A stretch of DNA of 64,000 nt. It comes from Alloboseaceae bacterium BT-24-1. GTDB taxonomy: Bacteria > Pseudomonadota > Alphaproteobacteria > Rhizobiales > Beijerinckiaceae. A program made the translations under genes and the position numbers. The first letter of the stretch is position 1. Every line of letters begins with the position of its first letter. The DNA lies in contig JAOYTL010000006.1 in assembly GCA_025846845.1 (NCBI GenBank), positions 62,001-126,000 of the forward strand, read 5' to 3'. Of the stretch, positions 25,484 to 33,706 are shown in pieces. Below the pieces are notes generated by a model. That model was given only the letters and a program-made list of their open reading frames with translations. It searched no databases and was not told the origin of the DNA.

Positions 25484-26389
25484 ATGTCGGGCGTGCGCAG
25501 ATCGTGCCAAGCCCTTGCCGTCGCCGCGATCTGTACCGTTACGTCGTCTTTCGCGGCCGACCTGCCGCCGCGGGCAACCACACCGCTGCCGCCCCCGATA
25601 CCGGCCTGGACCTACATCGCCATGCCCTATGCATGGCTGCCCTCGATCAACGGCACGACCACGGTCAAGGGCCGCTCCACCAAGATCGATGCCTCGCTCG
25701 GCGAGATCCTGGACCGCCCGATCCCGGAGGAGCTCTTCGGCCTGATGGGCGCCTTTGAGGCCCGCAATGGACGCTTCGCCGTCATGACCGATCTGACCTA
25801 CATGAAGCTGGGTATCTCCGACAGCGGCGCCCGCGTCCGCAGCGTCCATCCTGATATCGCAGGGACTCTGGCGGCGGCCGTCTCGGTCCGGTTCAAGATG
25901 TTCATCGCCGAGGCGGCGCTCGCCTATGAGCTCGTCCGCTGGGACGGCGCTACGCCCGGTACCGGGACCTCGATCGATCTCTACGGTGGCGGCCGCTTCT
26001 GGTGGCAGAGCGCCGAGGCCAGCCTGGCGCTGACGGCGGGCCTGACGATCGCGGATCTGACGCTGCGCCGCGGCCGCGCCGTCGCGACATCCGGCGACGT
26101 GACCTGGTTGGACCCGCTGGTCGGCCTGCGCGTGCGCCATCATTTTTCGCCGACCACGGAACTCGTGCTGCGCGCCGATATCGGCGGCTTCGGCGCCGGC
26201 AGCGATCTGTCCTGGCAGGCCATGGGCTATCTCAACTGGGAGTTCAACCGCACCCAGAGCGCGGCATGGAGCGGCATGCTCGGCTACCGGGCTCTTTATG
26301 TCGACTTCTCCAAGGGGCACGGCAGGTCGCGCTACGAGTACGACATGCTGACGCACGGACCGGTCGTCGGCGTGACGGCGCGCTTCTGA
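25484..26389 (+). CDS. Outer-membrane beta-barrel protein
   Basis: A 301-residue exported protein. The signal peptide is SCQALAVAAICTVTSSFA with cleavage before ADLPP. The rest is made of alternating beta strands with aromatic girdles (YAWLPSINGTTTVKG, GRFWWQSAEASLAL, AMGYLNWEFNRTQSAAWSGM) and ends VVGVTARF, a terminal Phe as in barrels folded by BamA. The ATG at 25484 starts the signal peptide; frames upstream are open but implausible. The DUF1254 gene follows 65 bases later. Confidence 0.78.
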   Translation: MSGVRRSCQALAVAAICTVTSSFAADLPPRATTPLPPPIPAWTYIAMPYAWLPSINGTTTVKGRSTKIDASLGEILDRPIPEELFGLMGAFEARNGRFAVMTDLTYMKLGISDSGARVRSVHPDIAGTLAAAVSVRFKMFIAEAALAYELVRWDGATPGTGTSIDLYGGGRFWWQSAEASLALTAGLTIADLTLRRGRAVATSGDVTWLDPLVGLRVRHHFSPTTELVLRADIGGFGAGSDLSWQAMGYLNWEFNRTQSAAWSGMLGYRALYVDFSKGHGRSRYEYDMLTHGPVVGVTARF

Positions 26390-26454
26390 TCAGCATGGCA
26401 TTGAAAAGGCGCCTGCGCGCCTCCGAATTTTCCTTAGCAACTGGGGAGGCACAC

Positions 26455-27885
26455 ATGAAGATCACTCGTCGGTCCGCTGCACTCGGCGGATTGGGCTTGC
26501 TCGCCGGCACGGCGATGGCTCGCTCGGCGCTCGCCGAGCAAGGGGCGTTCCACGGCATCGGCGAAGGTCTCGAGGAGTTCTGGCTCGCGACCGACGCCTA
26601 CATCTTCGGCTATCCGCTGGTGACGATGGAGATGACTCGTCGGATCATGACCAATGTCGCCGAGCCCGTCGGCACCCGAGCGCCGATGGGCCACATCATC
26701 AAGCTGCGCAATTATCCCGACGCTTCGTTCAAGGACGTCACGGCACCGAACGCTGACACGCTCTACACCACCGCCTTCTTCGACGTCGGCAAGGAGCCCT
26801 GGGTGCTCAGCATCCCGGACATGAAAGGGCGCTATTTCCTGATGCCGATGCTCGACGGCTGGACCACGGTGTTCCAGGTCCCGGGCAAGCGCACCACCGG
26901 CACCGACGCGCAGACCTATGCGATCACCGGTCCCGGCTGGAAGGGCACGCTGCCGGACGGCGTGAAGGAATACAAATCATCCACCGACATCGTCTGGCTG
27001 CTCGGCCGCATCTACTGCACCGGCACGCCGGAGGACTACGCCGCCGTGCACAAGCTCCAGGACGAGTTCAAGCTTCTGCCGCTCAGCGCCTATGGCAAGC
27101 CCTACACGCCGCCGGTCGGCAAGGTCGACCCGGTGATCGACATGAAGGCCGCGGTCCGCGACCAGGTCAACCGCATGGACGCGGTGGCGTATTTCACCTT
27201 GCTCTGCGAACTGATGAAGACGAATCCGCCTTCCGAAGCGGACGCCGCTCAGCTCGCGAGATTTGCCAGCATCGGGATCGTCCCAGGCCAGTCGTTCGAC
27301 GCGAGCAAGCTCAAGGCGGATTTCGCCAAGCGCATTCCGGACATCGCCTTCGACAGGATCATGCTCCAGTTCAAGATCAACAAGGCGATCACGCATCAGA
27401 ACGGCTGGGCGTTCACCACGAGGACCGGCATCTACGGCACGGATTACCTGATGCGGGCGCTGATCACGGCGATTGGGCTCGGCGCCAACCGCCCTCAAGA
27501 CGCGGTCTACCCCACCTCGAAGGCGGATGCCGACGGGCACAAATACAATGGCGCGAACAAGTACGTCATGCGCTTCCCCAAGGGGCACCTGCCACCGGTC
27601 GAGGGGTTCTGGTCGCTGACCATGTATGACGACAAGTACTTCTTCGTGAACAATCCGCTGAATCGGTACTCCATCAGCGCGCGGCAGAACTTGCAGACCA
27701 ATCCGGACGGCTCGACGGACCTTTACATCCAGAATGATTCGCCCGGAAAGGACAAGGAGTCGAACTGGCTTCCCGCGCCCGCCGGCGATTTCATCCTGAT
27801 GCTGCGGATGTATTGGCCGAAAGAGACCGACCCGTCGATTATCAATGGAAGCTGGACGATTCCCGCGGCCCGGAAACTCGCCTGA
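26455..27885 (+). CDS. DUF1254/DUF1214 domain protein, Tat-exported
   Basis: A 476-residue periplasmic protein. KITRRSAALGGLGLLAG is a twin-arginine signal, so it probably leaves the cytoplasm folded. The DUF1254 domain follows (ATDAYIFGYPLVTMEMTRRI, PNADTLYTTAFFDV) and then DUF1214 (VEGFWSLTMYDDKYFFVNNP, DLYIQNDSP). The family is common in soil proteobacteria and has no established function. The ATG at 26455 has GGGGAGG upstream. It lies in a run of exported-protein genes (barrel, HdeA-like, small Cys-rich). Confidence 0.9.
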   Translation: MKITRRSAALGGLGLLAGTAMARSALAEQGAFHGIGEGLEEFWLATDAYIFGYPLVTMEMTRRIMTNVAEPVGTRAPMGHIIKLRNYPDASFKDVTAPNADTLYTTAFFDVGKEPWVLSIPDMKGRYFLMPMLDGWTTVFQVPGKRTTGTDAQTYAITGPGWKGTLPDGVKEYKSSTDIVWLLGRIYCTGTPEDYAAVHKLQDEFKLLPLSAYGKPYTPPVGKVDPVIDMKAAVRDQVNRMDAVAYFTLLCELMKTNPPSEADAAQLARFASIGIVPGQSFDASKLKADFAKRIPDIAFDRIMLQFKINKAITHQNGWAFTTRTGIYGTDYLMRALITAIGLGANRPQDAVYPTSKADADGHKYNGANKYVMRFPKGHLPPVEGFWSLTMYDDKYFFVNNPLNRYSISARQNLQTNPDGSTDLYIQNDSPGKDKESNWLPAPAGDFILMLRMYWPKETDPSIINGSWTIPAARKLA

Positions 27886-27971
27886 CGGTTCGGCTCCTGC
27901 CTTCTTCTGGGAAGGCGGGAGCCGCCTTCTACGCCGTTCGCTCGTGCAATTCGAGACATGGAGACGCAATC

Positions 27972-28328
27972 ATGATCCGCCAGGCCCTCGCCGCATCGGC
28001 CCTCAGCTTGCTGTTGCTACAAGCCGCGAACGCTCAGACCCCGTTGAGCGCCTACGCCGATGCCAAGGGTTACATCGACGTCCAGAAATTGACCTGCGCC
28101 CAGCTCGCGGGAACCTTCCAGGAAGACGCAGATATGCTGACCGCCTGGTATAGCGGCTGGTACAACGGCCTCGCCAAGAAGCACCTCCTCGAGGTCAAGA
28201 GAGCCAAGGAGGCGGAGCATGAAGTCATTCAGTACTGCAAGGCTAATCAGGACAAGAAGATCATCGAGGCGATCGCCGTCGTGTTCAAGGACATGCGCGC
28301 GAAACTCGGCGTCAAGATGAATCCATAG
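27972..28328 (+). CDS. HdeA/HdeB-like periplasmic protein
   Basis: A 118-residue protein with signal peptide ALAASALSLLLLQAANA. The mature part is helical with two cysteines (LTCAQLAG and IQYCKANQ) placed as the single disulfide of HdeA/HdeB acid chaperones. HdeA-type proteins protect periplasmic proteins at low pH. The ATG at 27972 begins the signal. It is 87 bases after the DUF1254 gene and may share its transcript. Confidence 0.82.
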   Translation: MIRQALAASALSLLLLQAANAQTPLSAYADAKGYIDVQKLTCAQLAGTFQEDADMLTAWYSGWYNGLAKKHLLEVKRAKEAEHEVIQYCKANQDKKIIEAIAVVFKDMRAKLGVKMNP

Positions 28329-28441
28329 CGTCGACCTGCAGAATACACGGAGTCCCGCGCAGGCTGGGCTTTACGGCCTCGATGCCAGTCAAGGATGCCA
28401 TCCCGGCCGCAACTATGGCCTCACCAGCAGGAGAATTCGCC

Positions 28442-28657
28442 ATGAGAGCTTTGGTTCTGGCAGCCGCCATGCTCGGACTTGGCGCGCTTGCCGTTCCGAC
28501 GGAGGCGAACGCCGTCGTCTGTGCGCGCGGGGTCGTGAGAGCGGGATGTGTTGGCCCTAACGGGGCGGTCGTTGCGCGGCGCCCTGTTGCGGTCGTGGTG
28601 AGGCCGGCTCCGGTCGTCCGCTGCGCGATCGTCAACGGCCGAAGGGTCTGCCGCTGA
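28442..28657 (+). CDS. Small secreted Cys-containing protein
   Basis: A 71-residue protein: signal peptide MRALVLAAAMLGLGALAV with cleavage near NAVV, then a short basic chain with four cysteines (VVCARG, RAGCVG, VRCAIV, RVCR). Typical of small secreted proteins of unknown role in Hyphomicrobiales. The ATG at 28442 has AGGAG at a good distance. Confidence 0.7.
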   Translation: MRALVLAAAMLGLGALAVPTEANAVVCARGVVRAGCVGPNGAVVARRPVAVVVRPAPVVRCAIVNGRRVCR

Positions 28658-28954
28658 TCGGCGGGAGGCGGGGCTGCCCCGGAACGGCCTGCCAAGTGCA
28701 CGGCGGACGCGACTGAATAAGGGCCGGAGGCCATTTGGCCGCCGCTAATGCTTCGAGCTTCTAGCGAGTGGGCCGATCGACAGCGTCCGCGTCTGGGCGG
28801 TCGCTCAACGTCAATAAATGGCGCAGGGCTGTCTCAGCCTATTTGACGGCGCTACCGATTGGATTGGAATAGGTGCGGACGAAATGATGTGAACTGCAGC
28901 AGGTCGAGGCGGATCGAGCCCTTGGCTTCCCGGATAGAGCACGCGTCGCAAAGT

Positions 28955-29136
28955 CTGGTCGCCTCATTGGCGAATGGCGTCCGGCGCGACGAAGCCGCCG
29001 TGCGAGCGGCCATCCTCTCCCCTGGTCGAACGGCCAGACCGAAGGCCAGATCACCCGTCTCAAACTCGTTAAGCGGCAAATGTACGGCCGCGGAAAGATC
29101 GGCCTTCTCCAGGCGCGCCTGATCGGCGCGCAATGA
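28955..29136 (+). pseudogene. ISL3-family transposase C-terminal remnant
   Basis: Reads LVASLANGVRRDEAAVRAAI, then after a one-base slip WSNGQTEGQITRLKLVKRQM and YGRGKIGLLQARLIG to a TGA at 29134. WSNGQTEGQINRLK-like text is the signature near the end of ISL3 transposases. Only the last ~60 residues remain. No inverted repeats were recognised. Confidence 0.75.
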
Positions 29137-29197
29137 TCCCGAGCGTCAGCGAGATTGCGTCAGACCCAAACTTGCACGCCGAAACACAGGCAGCCAA

Positions 29198-29469
29198 TAC
29201 GCCAGCGAGCAGTTCCAGAAGCTCATGGCCGACAACGGCGTCACCTGCTCTATGAGCCGCTCGGGCAATGTTTGGGACAATGCCGCGATGGAGAGCTTCT
29301 TCACATCGCTGAAAACCGAGCGGATCGGGGGCAGGTCTACCGGACACGCGACGAGGCGCGGGCCGACGTGTTCGATTACATCGAGCGGTTCTACAACGCC
29401 GTTCTCAGGCACTCCACCATCGGCTACATCAGCCCGCTCGAGTTCGAAAAGAAGGTGAGATTAGCTTAA
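29198..29469 (+). pseudogene. IS3-family transposase (OrfB) C-terminal remnant
   Basis: YASEQFQKLMADNGVTCSMS, GNVWDNAAMESFFTSLKTER and, after a one-base loss near 29328, VYRTRDEARADVFDYIERFY and LRHSTIGYISPLEFE. The DNAAMESFFTSLKTE stretch carries the conserved Glu of the DDE integrase fold. The gene is truncated and frameshifted. It adjoins the ISL3 remnant, marking an insertion hot spot. Confidence 0.88.
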
Positions 29470-29669
29470 CTCACCGTCCACAGAACCGGCACCCGGCCAG
29501 GGCGATTGAGTTCGAACAGGCGAAGCAGCCCTAAGGTCGCCCTCTCGGGGCACGGAGCGCCAAGTCCGACCGAACCTCATCGTGGGCGAACGATCTGTTG
29601 TTGGCGTCGATCCAAATGCTAAATTCATGTCGATGATGTGCCCTTGCCCGGCAATAGGCAGAACGTCCG

Positions 29670-29909
29670 ATGACTGACAACGAAGACGAAATCGCGCTTT
29701 ACGACTCCATTGAACGAGCGATTGCCAATGTTCGTGCAGCTCTCGACGCAATCGATCAAGCCTGGATTCGTGTAACCGCCGAGCGACCCAATCCGACGCC
29801 AGCCGCATTGTCTGCGCTCGACATGGCCGACGAGATGCTGACCGTGGCCCAAGAAGATCTGGCGCGTGCAAGAATAGCGCTGGCGGTCCATATGCCCCGT
29901 ACGCAGTAG
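29670..29909 (+). CDS. Hypothetical helical protein
   Basis: A 79-residue acidic protein, almost wholly helical (DEIALYDSIERAIANVRAAL, ALDMADEMLTVAQEDLARAR). Resembles in style the 83-residue product at 31726. The ATG at 29670 lacks an obvious strong ribosome site. It is convergent with the Hsp20 operon. No family was recognised. Confidence 0.6.
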   Translation: MTDNEDEIALYDSIERAIANVRAALDAIDQAWIRVTAERPNPTPAALSALDMADEMLTVAQEDLARARIALAVHMPRTQ

Positions 29910-29917
29910 CAAAAACA

Positions 29918-29946
29918 GATGCGGCGGAACTTGTGCCCGCCGCATC
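29918..29946 (-). terminator. Terminator of Hsp20 operon
   Basis: Ten-base perfect arms GATGCGGCGG (29918-29927) and CCGCCGCATC (29937-29946). On the minus strand TGTTTTTGC follows. It may also stop the convergent 29670 gene. Confidence 0.75.
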
Positions 29947-29961
29947 GTTGGTTGGGCTGGC

Positions 29962-30462
29962 TTAGTTTGCCTTGACCGTGATCTTTTTCACCTGAGTGAG
30001 CGCCTCCTGTGTTTTCGGAAGCGTCACGGTTAGGACGCCATTTTTGAATTCGGCGCTGGCCTTGTCCGTGTCGACGCCGCCCGGCAACGGGATCGAGCGG
30101 TAGAACGAACCATAAGCGCGTTCCGAGAGGTGATAGCCTTTATCGCTTTCGTCGCGTTCACTCCTCTTCTCACCTTTGACGGTAAGAGTATTGCTGGTGA
30201 GCGAAATATCGATTTCACTCTGGTCGATGCCCGGAAGTTCAATCGAGATCTCCAGTGCGCTTTCCATCTCGGTAACGTCGGCTTTGGGCCCGTCAGGAGC
30301 CCAGCGTCCGAACGCCCCGAACGGCTGATCGAACCGCTTCCAAAAATCATCGAAAATCCGGTTCACGTCACGTTGGAGGGAGAAGACGGGGTTATCCTCC
30401 TCCCGTTTCGTGATTTCGCTCCCCTTGTTGCTCCCCCAGGGGATCAGGTCTCTGATTGGCAT
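29962..30462 (-). CDS. Hsp20 small heat-shock protein (third in operon)
   Basis: A 166-residue alpha-crystallin-type holdase chaperone. The N-terminal arm (MPIRDLIPWGSNKG, VFSLQRDVNRIFDDFWKRFD) precedes the crystallin domain (~60-155: KADVTEMESALEISIELPGI, LTVKGEKRSERDE, YGSFYRSIPLPGGVD, FKNGVLTVTLPK). It is longer than the second member of the operon. The ATG at 30462 has AGGAGG. It follows the second gene by 25 bases. Confidence 0.95.
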   Translation of the reverse strand: MPIRDLIPWGSNKGSEITKREEDNPVFSLQRDVNRIFDDFWKRFDQPFGAFGRWAPDGPKADVTEMESALEISIELPGIDQSEIDISLTSNTLTVKGEKRSERDESDKGYHLSERAYGSFYRSIPLPGGVDTDKASAEFKNGVLTVTLPKTQEALTQVKKITVKAN

Positions 30463-30487
30463 CGTCAACCTCCTTGTGGTGCATGAC

Positions 30488-30892
30488 TTAAGCGGTCTTG
30501 AGCTCGATCTTGCGAGCCTTGGCCGGCGCTGCCTTGGGCAAGACCAGGCGCAGGACACCGTCTTTCTGCGACGCCTCGATGCCATCGCGGTCGATGTCCT
30601 CAGACAGCGTGAAAACGCGCTCATAGTCTCCCGCGCCATACTCGGCGTAGATCTGGCGATAGTTTTCGCGCTGCTGATCGGCGGCGTAACCGCGGATCGC
30701 CAACGTTCGCTTCTCGAGCGTGATATCAACTCCCTCCGAAGCGACCCCGGGCATATCGACGAGAAGAACCACCTCGTCCGTTGTCTCGTAGATGTCGGCG
30801 CGCGGCACGAATACCTGGCGCGAGCGGGTCCGTTCACTGCCGTCGAGCTTGCTCGTGACCTTTCGGTCGGTTGTCTGCAGTTCTTGAGCCAT
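30488..30892 (-). CDS. Hsp20 small heat-shock protein (second in operon)
   Basis: A 134-residue small heat-shock protein. The crystallin domain spans about residues 30-130: VFVPRADIYETTDEVVLLVD, MPGVASEGVDITLEKRTLAI, YERVFTLSEDIDRDGIEASQ and KDGVLRLVLPK. There is no long N-terminal arm. The ATG at 30892 is used because GGAGG lies five bases upstream. It starts 12 bases after the first Hsp20 gene ends, so translation is probably coupled. Confidence 0.93.
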   Translation of the reverse strand: MAQELQTTDRKVTSKLDGSERTRSRQVFVPRADIYETTDEVVLLVDMPGVASEGVDITLEKRTLAIRGYAADQQRENYRQIYAEYGAGDYERVFTLSEDIDRDGIEASQKDGVLRLVLPKAAPAKARKIELKTA

Positions 30893-30904
30893 CTTCGCCT
30901 CCAT

Positions 30905-31333
30905 TCATCCCCTGATTTGGATTTTCCTGGGCCGGTCCGCCTCCGGTCGATGCAGCTCGACTTCGAGCAGCCCGTTGGCAGAGCGCGCCTCCACCTGTTC
31001 CGGGTCGACGCGGAACGGCAGCTGGATCGTCCGGGAGAATCGTCCGTTGGGGCGCTCGCGGCGATGCCAGACGGACGCATCGTCCTGCGCCTTGCGTTCG
31101 CCCTTCAATGTCAGCGTATTCTCACGCACGGTCAGATCGACATCATCGGGAGCGATCCCAGGCAACTCGGCAGTCACTGCGACGCTGTCTTCGCCAAGCC
31201 AAAGATTGACCGGCGGAAACTCCTGAGCGGCGTCGGTCCTCAGACCACCCAGGCGCTGGTTCATCTCCTGTTGCATGCGCCGCATTTCCAGAAATGGGTC
31301 GAACCCGATGCGGCCAAAGTCCGATAACAGCAT
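30905..31333 (-). CDS. Hsp20 small heat-shock protein (first in operon)
   Basis: A 142-residue small heat-shock protein: MLLSDFGRIGFDPFLEMRRM arm, then the crystallin domain (VNLWLGEDSVAVTAELPGIA, LTLKGERK, NGRFSRTIQLPFRVDPEQVE, NGLLEVELHRPEAD). The ATG at 31333 has GGAGG six bases upstream. The frame is open for a further 70 codons upstream, but without ribosome site or similarity. The three genes probably combine into mixed or separate oligomers. No heat-shock promoter or ROSE thermometer could be recognised with confidence. Confidence 0.92.
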   Translation of the reverse strand: MLLSDFGRIGFDPFLEMRRMQQEMNQRLGGLRTDAAQEFPPVNLWLGEDSVAVTAELPGIAPDDVDLTVRENTLTLKGERKAQDDASVWHRRERPNGRFSRTIQLPFRVDPEQVEARSANGLLEVELHRPEADRPRKIQIRG

Positions 31334-31725
31334 GTCATCCTCCATCGCTTCATGACTCGGCATGATGCCGCGCGCGCATGCGCGCTCCGGAGGCGTATCG
31401 ATCAATGGCAGGCGAGATGAAGCGATCCGGGCAAATGCCGAGCCGGTCGATCGCATGAGCTCGCGAAACGCGAGTAGGAGGGGTTCGAACAAACACCGGA
31501 CCACATCCTCCTTACGAAGCGACATGAGCCGAACTCGGTCCACTCGGGAGTCGGACCGTCGTTCCCGCGCCAGGATCCGATAGCGGCATCCGGCGACAAC
31601 GAATTAGGGAGGGCAAAATGCGTTTCAAGGGGTGATCGCTCGCTGCCCCCCGCCCAAGCGTCACGCGCTTGCAGCCTCAGGCGGCCAACCTCACATCTCT
31701 GACCGTCGAGAATGCGGAGGTGAAA
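31334..31725. other. Upstream region of Hsp20 operon
   Basis: About 390 bases with no supported gene. It contains a 14-base palindrome, GCGCGCATGCGCGC, at 31372-31385. It should hold the heat-shock promoter of the operon and the promoter of the 31726 gene, but no consensus was found. Confidence 0.4.
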
Positions 31726-31977
31726 ATGCGGTTCTCATCACTGGATTCGATTGATCTTGCTCGAGCGCAGGCCGCTTTGGACACCGCGTGGCGTGCCGTC
31801 AGGCCTGGCGTTCCCGTCGCTTCCATCAATGCCGAAAGAGAAAAGTTGGCGCAGGTCGTGGCCGACTTGGCAGGCCTCGCCGAGGATGAAGATGACTTGG
31901 CCCTTCGCGCCCTCCATCGTTACCGGCATCCATCGCACAGACGTTCGGACAGGCTGGCGCGAACGAGAGTCGGCTAG
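31726..31977 (+). CDS. Hypothetical protein
   Basis: An 83-residue protein: MRFSSLDSIDLARAQAALDT, AEREKLAQVVADLAGLAEDE and a basic end (RYRHPSHRRSDRLARTRVG). The helical part resembles small DUF-type proteins of soil alphaproteobacteria. The ATG at 31726 has GGAGG with a proper spacing. No family was assigned. Confidence 0.6.
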   Translation: MRFSSLDSIDLARAQAALDTAWRAVRPGVPVASINAEREKLAQVVADLAGLAEDEDDLALRALHRYRHPSHRRSDRLARTRVG

Positions 31978-32091
31978 CACCGCGATCGGACTTCAAATCG
32001 GCTGCGCGGGCTCTTGAACCGAGCCGGCTTATTCCCAGATTTTTCGTCGCGAAGCTCTTCGCGCTGAAAGGAGTCATTGAGAGAGCCTGCG

Positions 32092-32427
32092 ATGCCAAAG
32101 CCGAATGTTCCAGTTCCGTTTGCCTCAACCGTATGCGGTGACGCGACGATCGATCGGTTGCTGCGGCCGAGCTGTTTTTATCGAAGGCCGCGAGATGTCC
32201 TCGAGGATAGGGCTTTAACGCCGGGAGAGAGACGAGCGATCTTGTCCTCCTGGGCCTCTGATGCCTGCGCGGTCACCTCATGCCCGCAGCTGAGGCATCC
32301 TGATTTTGCCGCCGAGCCGGTCTCATTCGACGAGGTCATGGACGCGCTTATCGCACTCGATCGCGGTGACAGCCCAGATCGTGAGGTCGAGAGCCTGTCG
32401 CACGGCGCCGAGACTCTGTCAGCCTGA
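32092..32427 (+). CDS. Hypothetical protein
   Basis: A 111-residue protein. It contains SCFYRRPRDVLEDRALTPGE and RRAILSSWASDACAVTSCPQ, followed by VSFDEVMDALIALDRGD. The first motif resembles short alphaproteobacterial proteins in which Y-x-x-P-x-D-V is followed by an E-R-R-x-I-L-x-x-W-A-x-D helix. Function unknown. The ATG at 32092 and the TTG five codons earlier are both possible starts. Confidence 0.65.
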   Translation: MPKPNVPVPFASTVCGDATIDRLLRPSCFYRRPRDVLEDRALTPGERRAILSSWASDACAVTSCPQLRHPDFAAEPVSFDEVMDALIALDRGDSPDREVESLSHGAETLSA

Positions 32428-32479
32428 TCGGAGGACATGGTGATGAGAACATTCCACTGCTTGGCCGGGGAGTATCACG

Positions 32480-32773
32480 ATGAAGCTCGATGAGTTTAAG
32501 CGGCCAATTATCGTTCTGACCGCCTTCGGGCTGCCAACCGTGATCTCCTCCGCAATGGAAGCATACCTCTTCTTGGCAGATTGGCCCGCGGGACGACGTG
32601 ATCCAGCCCACAGCTTTGCCATGAAGGCCTGTCAGGCGGCTGTGCGCGGCGACATCGAGGCGGAGACGGCACGCGGCGTCTTTGCCGCCTTTGCCGAGAA
32701 GCAGGATATCCTGGCTCCGGATGTCGCCCTCATGTCCCGCGGGCCCCGAGCGGACCCGCGGAATTTCGCCTGA
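32480..32773 (+). CDS. DUF982 family protein
   Basis: A 97-residue protein of the rhizobial DUF982 family: PTVISSAMEAYLFLADWPAG, then AHSFAMKACQAAVRGDIEAE and ARGVFAAFAEKQDIL. The family is short, soluble and of unknown function. The ATG at 32480 has GGGGAG at a suitable distance. A strong hairpin at 32783-32807 follows the stop. Confidence 0.85.
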   Translation: MKLDEFKRPIIVLTAFGLPTVISSAMEAYLFLADWPAGRRDPAHSFAMKACQAAVRGDIEAETARGVFAAFAEKQDILAPDVALMSRGPRADPRNFA

Positions 32774-32782
32774 GTTCGATCA

Positions 32783-32807
32783 GGAAGCAGCCCGGCGGGC
32801 TGCTTCC
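32783..32807. terminator. Bidirectional terminator-like hairpin
   Basis: Eleven-base perfect arms GGAAGCAGCCC (32783-32793) and GGGCTGCTTCC (32797-32807) with a three-base loop, between the convergent DUF982 and Usg genes. No T-run on either side. Confidence 0.65.
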
Positions 32808-32809
32808 AT

Positions 32810-33109
32810 TCAATGCAGCTGGAATTCGCCGTTTATCGGACTGAGATCGGCAGGCCCGATCAGATCCTTGTGCGTTACAGTGATGCGAAAGAGCTTGCCG
32901 TCGAGCTTGGCTTCCCAGAAGGCCAGAAACTTGTTGAGCTGCGGAAAGCGCGGCGCCAGGTCGTAGTCCTGCCAGACATATTCCTGCAGGATCGAAGGGT
33001 GATCCGGCAGGCGGTAGAGGATGCCGGCAGTGGTCAGGCCATAGCCCGCGATCTGGCGGGCGAAGTCGGTGGAAGCCATTCCTTTCAGCTCCATGGTTGC
33101 ACTGCTCAT
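32810..33109 (-). CDS. Usg family protein
   Basis: A protein of about 99 residues with the Usg signature: FARQIAGYGLTTAGILYRLP, DHPSILQEYVWQDYDLAPRF, then FPQLNKFLAFWEAKLDGKLF and VTHKDLIGPAD. Usg proteins are widespread in Alphaproteobacteria with no known function; the name comes from an upstream gene in the trp region. Starts at 33109, 33094 or 33079 are all possible; the last matches family members best but has AAAGGA directly against the ATG. Confidence 0.88.
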   Translation of the reverse strand: MSSATMELKGMASTDFARQIAGYGLTTAGILYRLPDHPSILQEYVWQDYDLAPRFPQLNKFLAFWEAKLDGKLFRITVTHKDLIGPADLSPINGEFQLH

Positions 33110-33171
33110 GGCAGCGCATGTGCAACGCTTCCGCAAGGCAGAAGTTGCATTTGCGCTGCCTTATCAGCCTG

Positions 33172-33198
33172 TTAGCACTCGATTAAAAAAAGTGCTGC
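33172..33198 (+). promoter_or_regulatory. Degenerate CIRCE element before groESL
   Basis: TTAGCACTC (33172-33180), nine bases, then AAGTGCTGC (33190-33198). The left arm is perfect CIRCE; the right arm matches six of nine bases of GAGTGCTAA. It lies 136 bases before groES. This suggests weak or partial HrcA control. Confidence 0.55.
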
Positions 33199-33333
33199 CA
33201 GCCTCTTGAAGGCTAAAATGCGGCAAACCAAATCATCGCACGGGCAGGCGCCTTAAGGGCGCGCGGAACCTTGCCGCGAGACCCGTACGGGCCGCCCATT
33301 GACATTGTGACTGATATGGAAATGGAGGAATTC

Positions 33334-33648
33334 ATGCAGTTTCGGCCACTGCACGACCGCGTCGTCGTCAAGCGCATCGACGCCGAGGCGAAGTCGAAAG
33401 GCGGGATCATCATCCCCGATACGGCCAAGGAGAAGCCGCAGGAGGGCGAGATCGTCGCTGTCGGGCCCGGCGGCCGCGACGAGCACGGCACGCTTGTCCC
33501 ACTCGATGTCAAGGTCGGTGACCGCGTGCTGTTCGGCAAATGGTCCGGCACCGAGGTCAAGATAGATGGCGAAGATCTCCTGATCATGAAGGAGAGCGAC
33601 ATCATGGGCGTGGTCGAGGCGGCCGCGACCCTCAAGCAGGCCGCCTGA
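33334..33648 (+). CDS. groES: Co-chaperonin GroES
   Basis: A 104-residue Hsp10 that caps GroEL. MQFRPLHDRVVVKRIDAEAK, the mobile loop (SKGGIIIPDTAKEKPQEG), EIVAVGPGGRDEHG and VGDRVLFGKWSGTEVKIDGE are the full family pattern. The ATG at 33334 has GGAGG and the usual N-terminus; the upstream in-frame codons are not used. groEL follows after 58 bases. Confidence 0.98.
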   Translation: MQFRPLHDRVVVKRIDAEAKSKGGIIIPDTAKEKPQEGEIVAVGPGGRDEHGTLVPLDVKVGDRVLFGKWSGTEVKIDGEDLLIMKESDIMGVVEAAATLKQAA

Positions 33649-33706
33649 CGGGGCCCTTTTTCTGAACCATCAACCTGAAACCTCAAGTCTGAAGGAGTGA
33701 GGAATC

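Noticed and set aside
25121..26356. 411-codon minus-strand frame opposite the outer-membrane protein
   Set aside because: Antisense shadow; the plus-strand gene has a signal peptide and barrel pattern.
31372..31385. GCGCGCATGCGCGC palindrome as an operator
   Set aside because: Alternating GC palindromes arise easily in this composition; no second copy seen.
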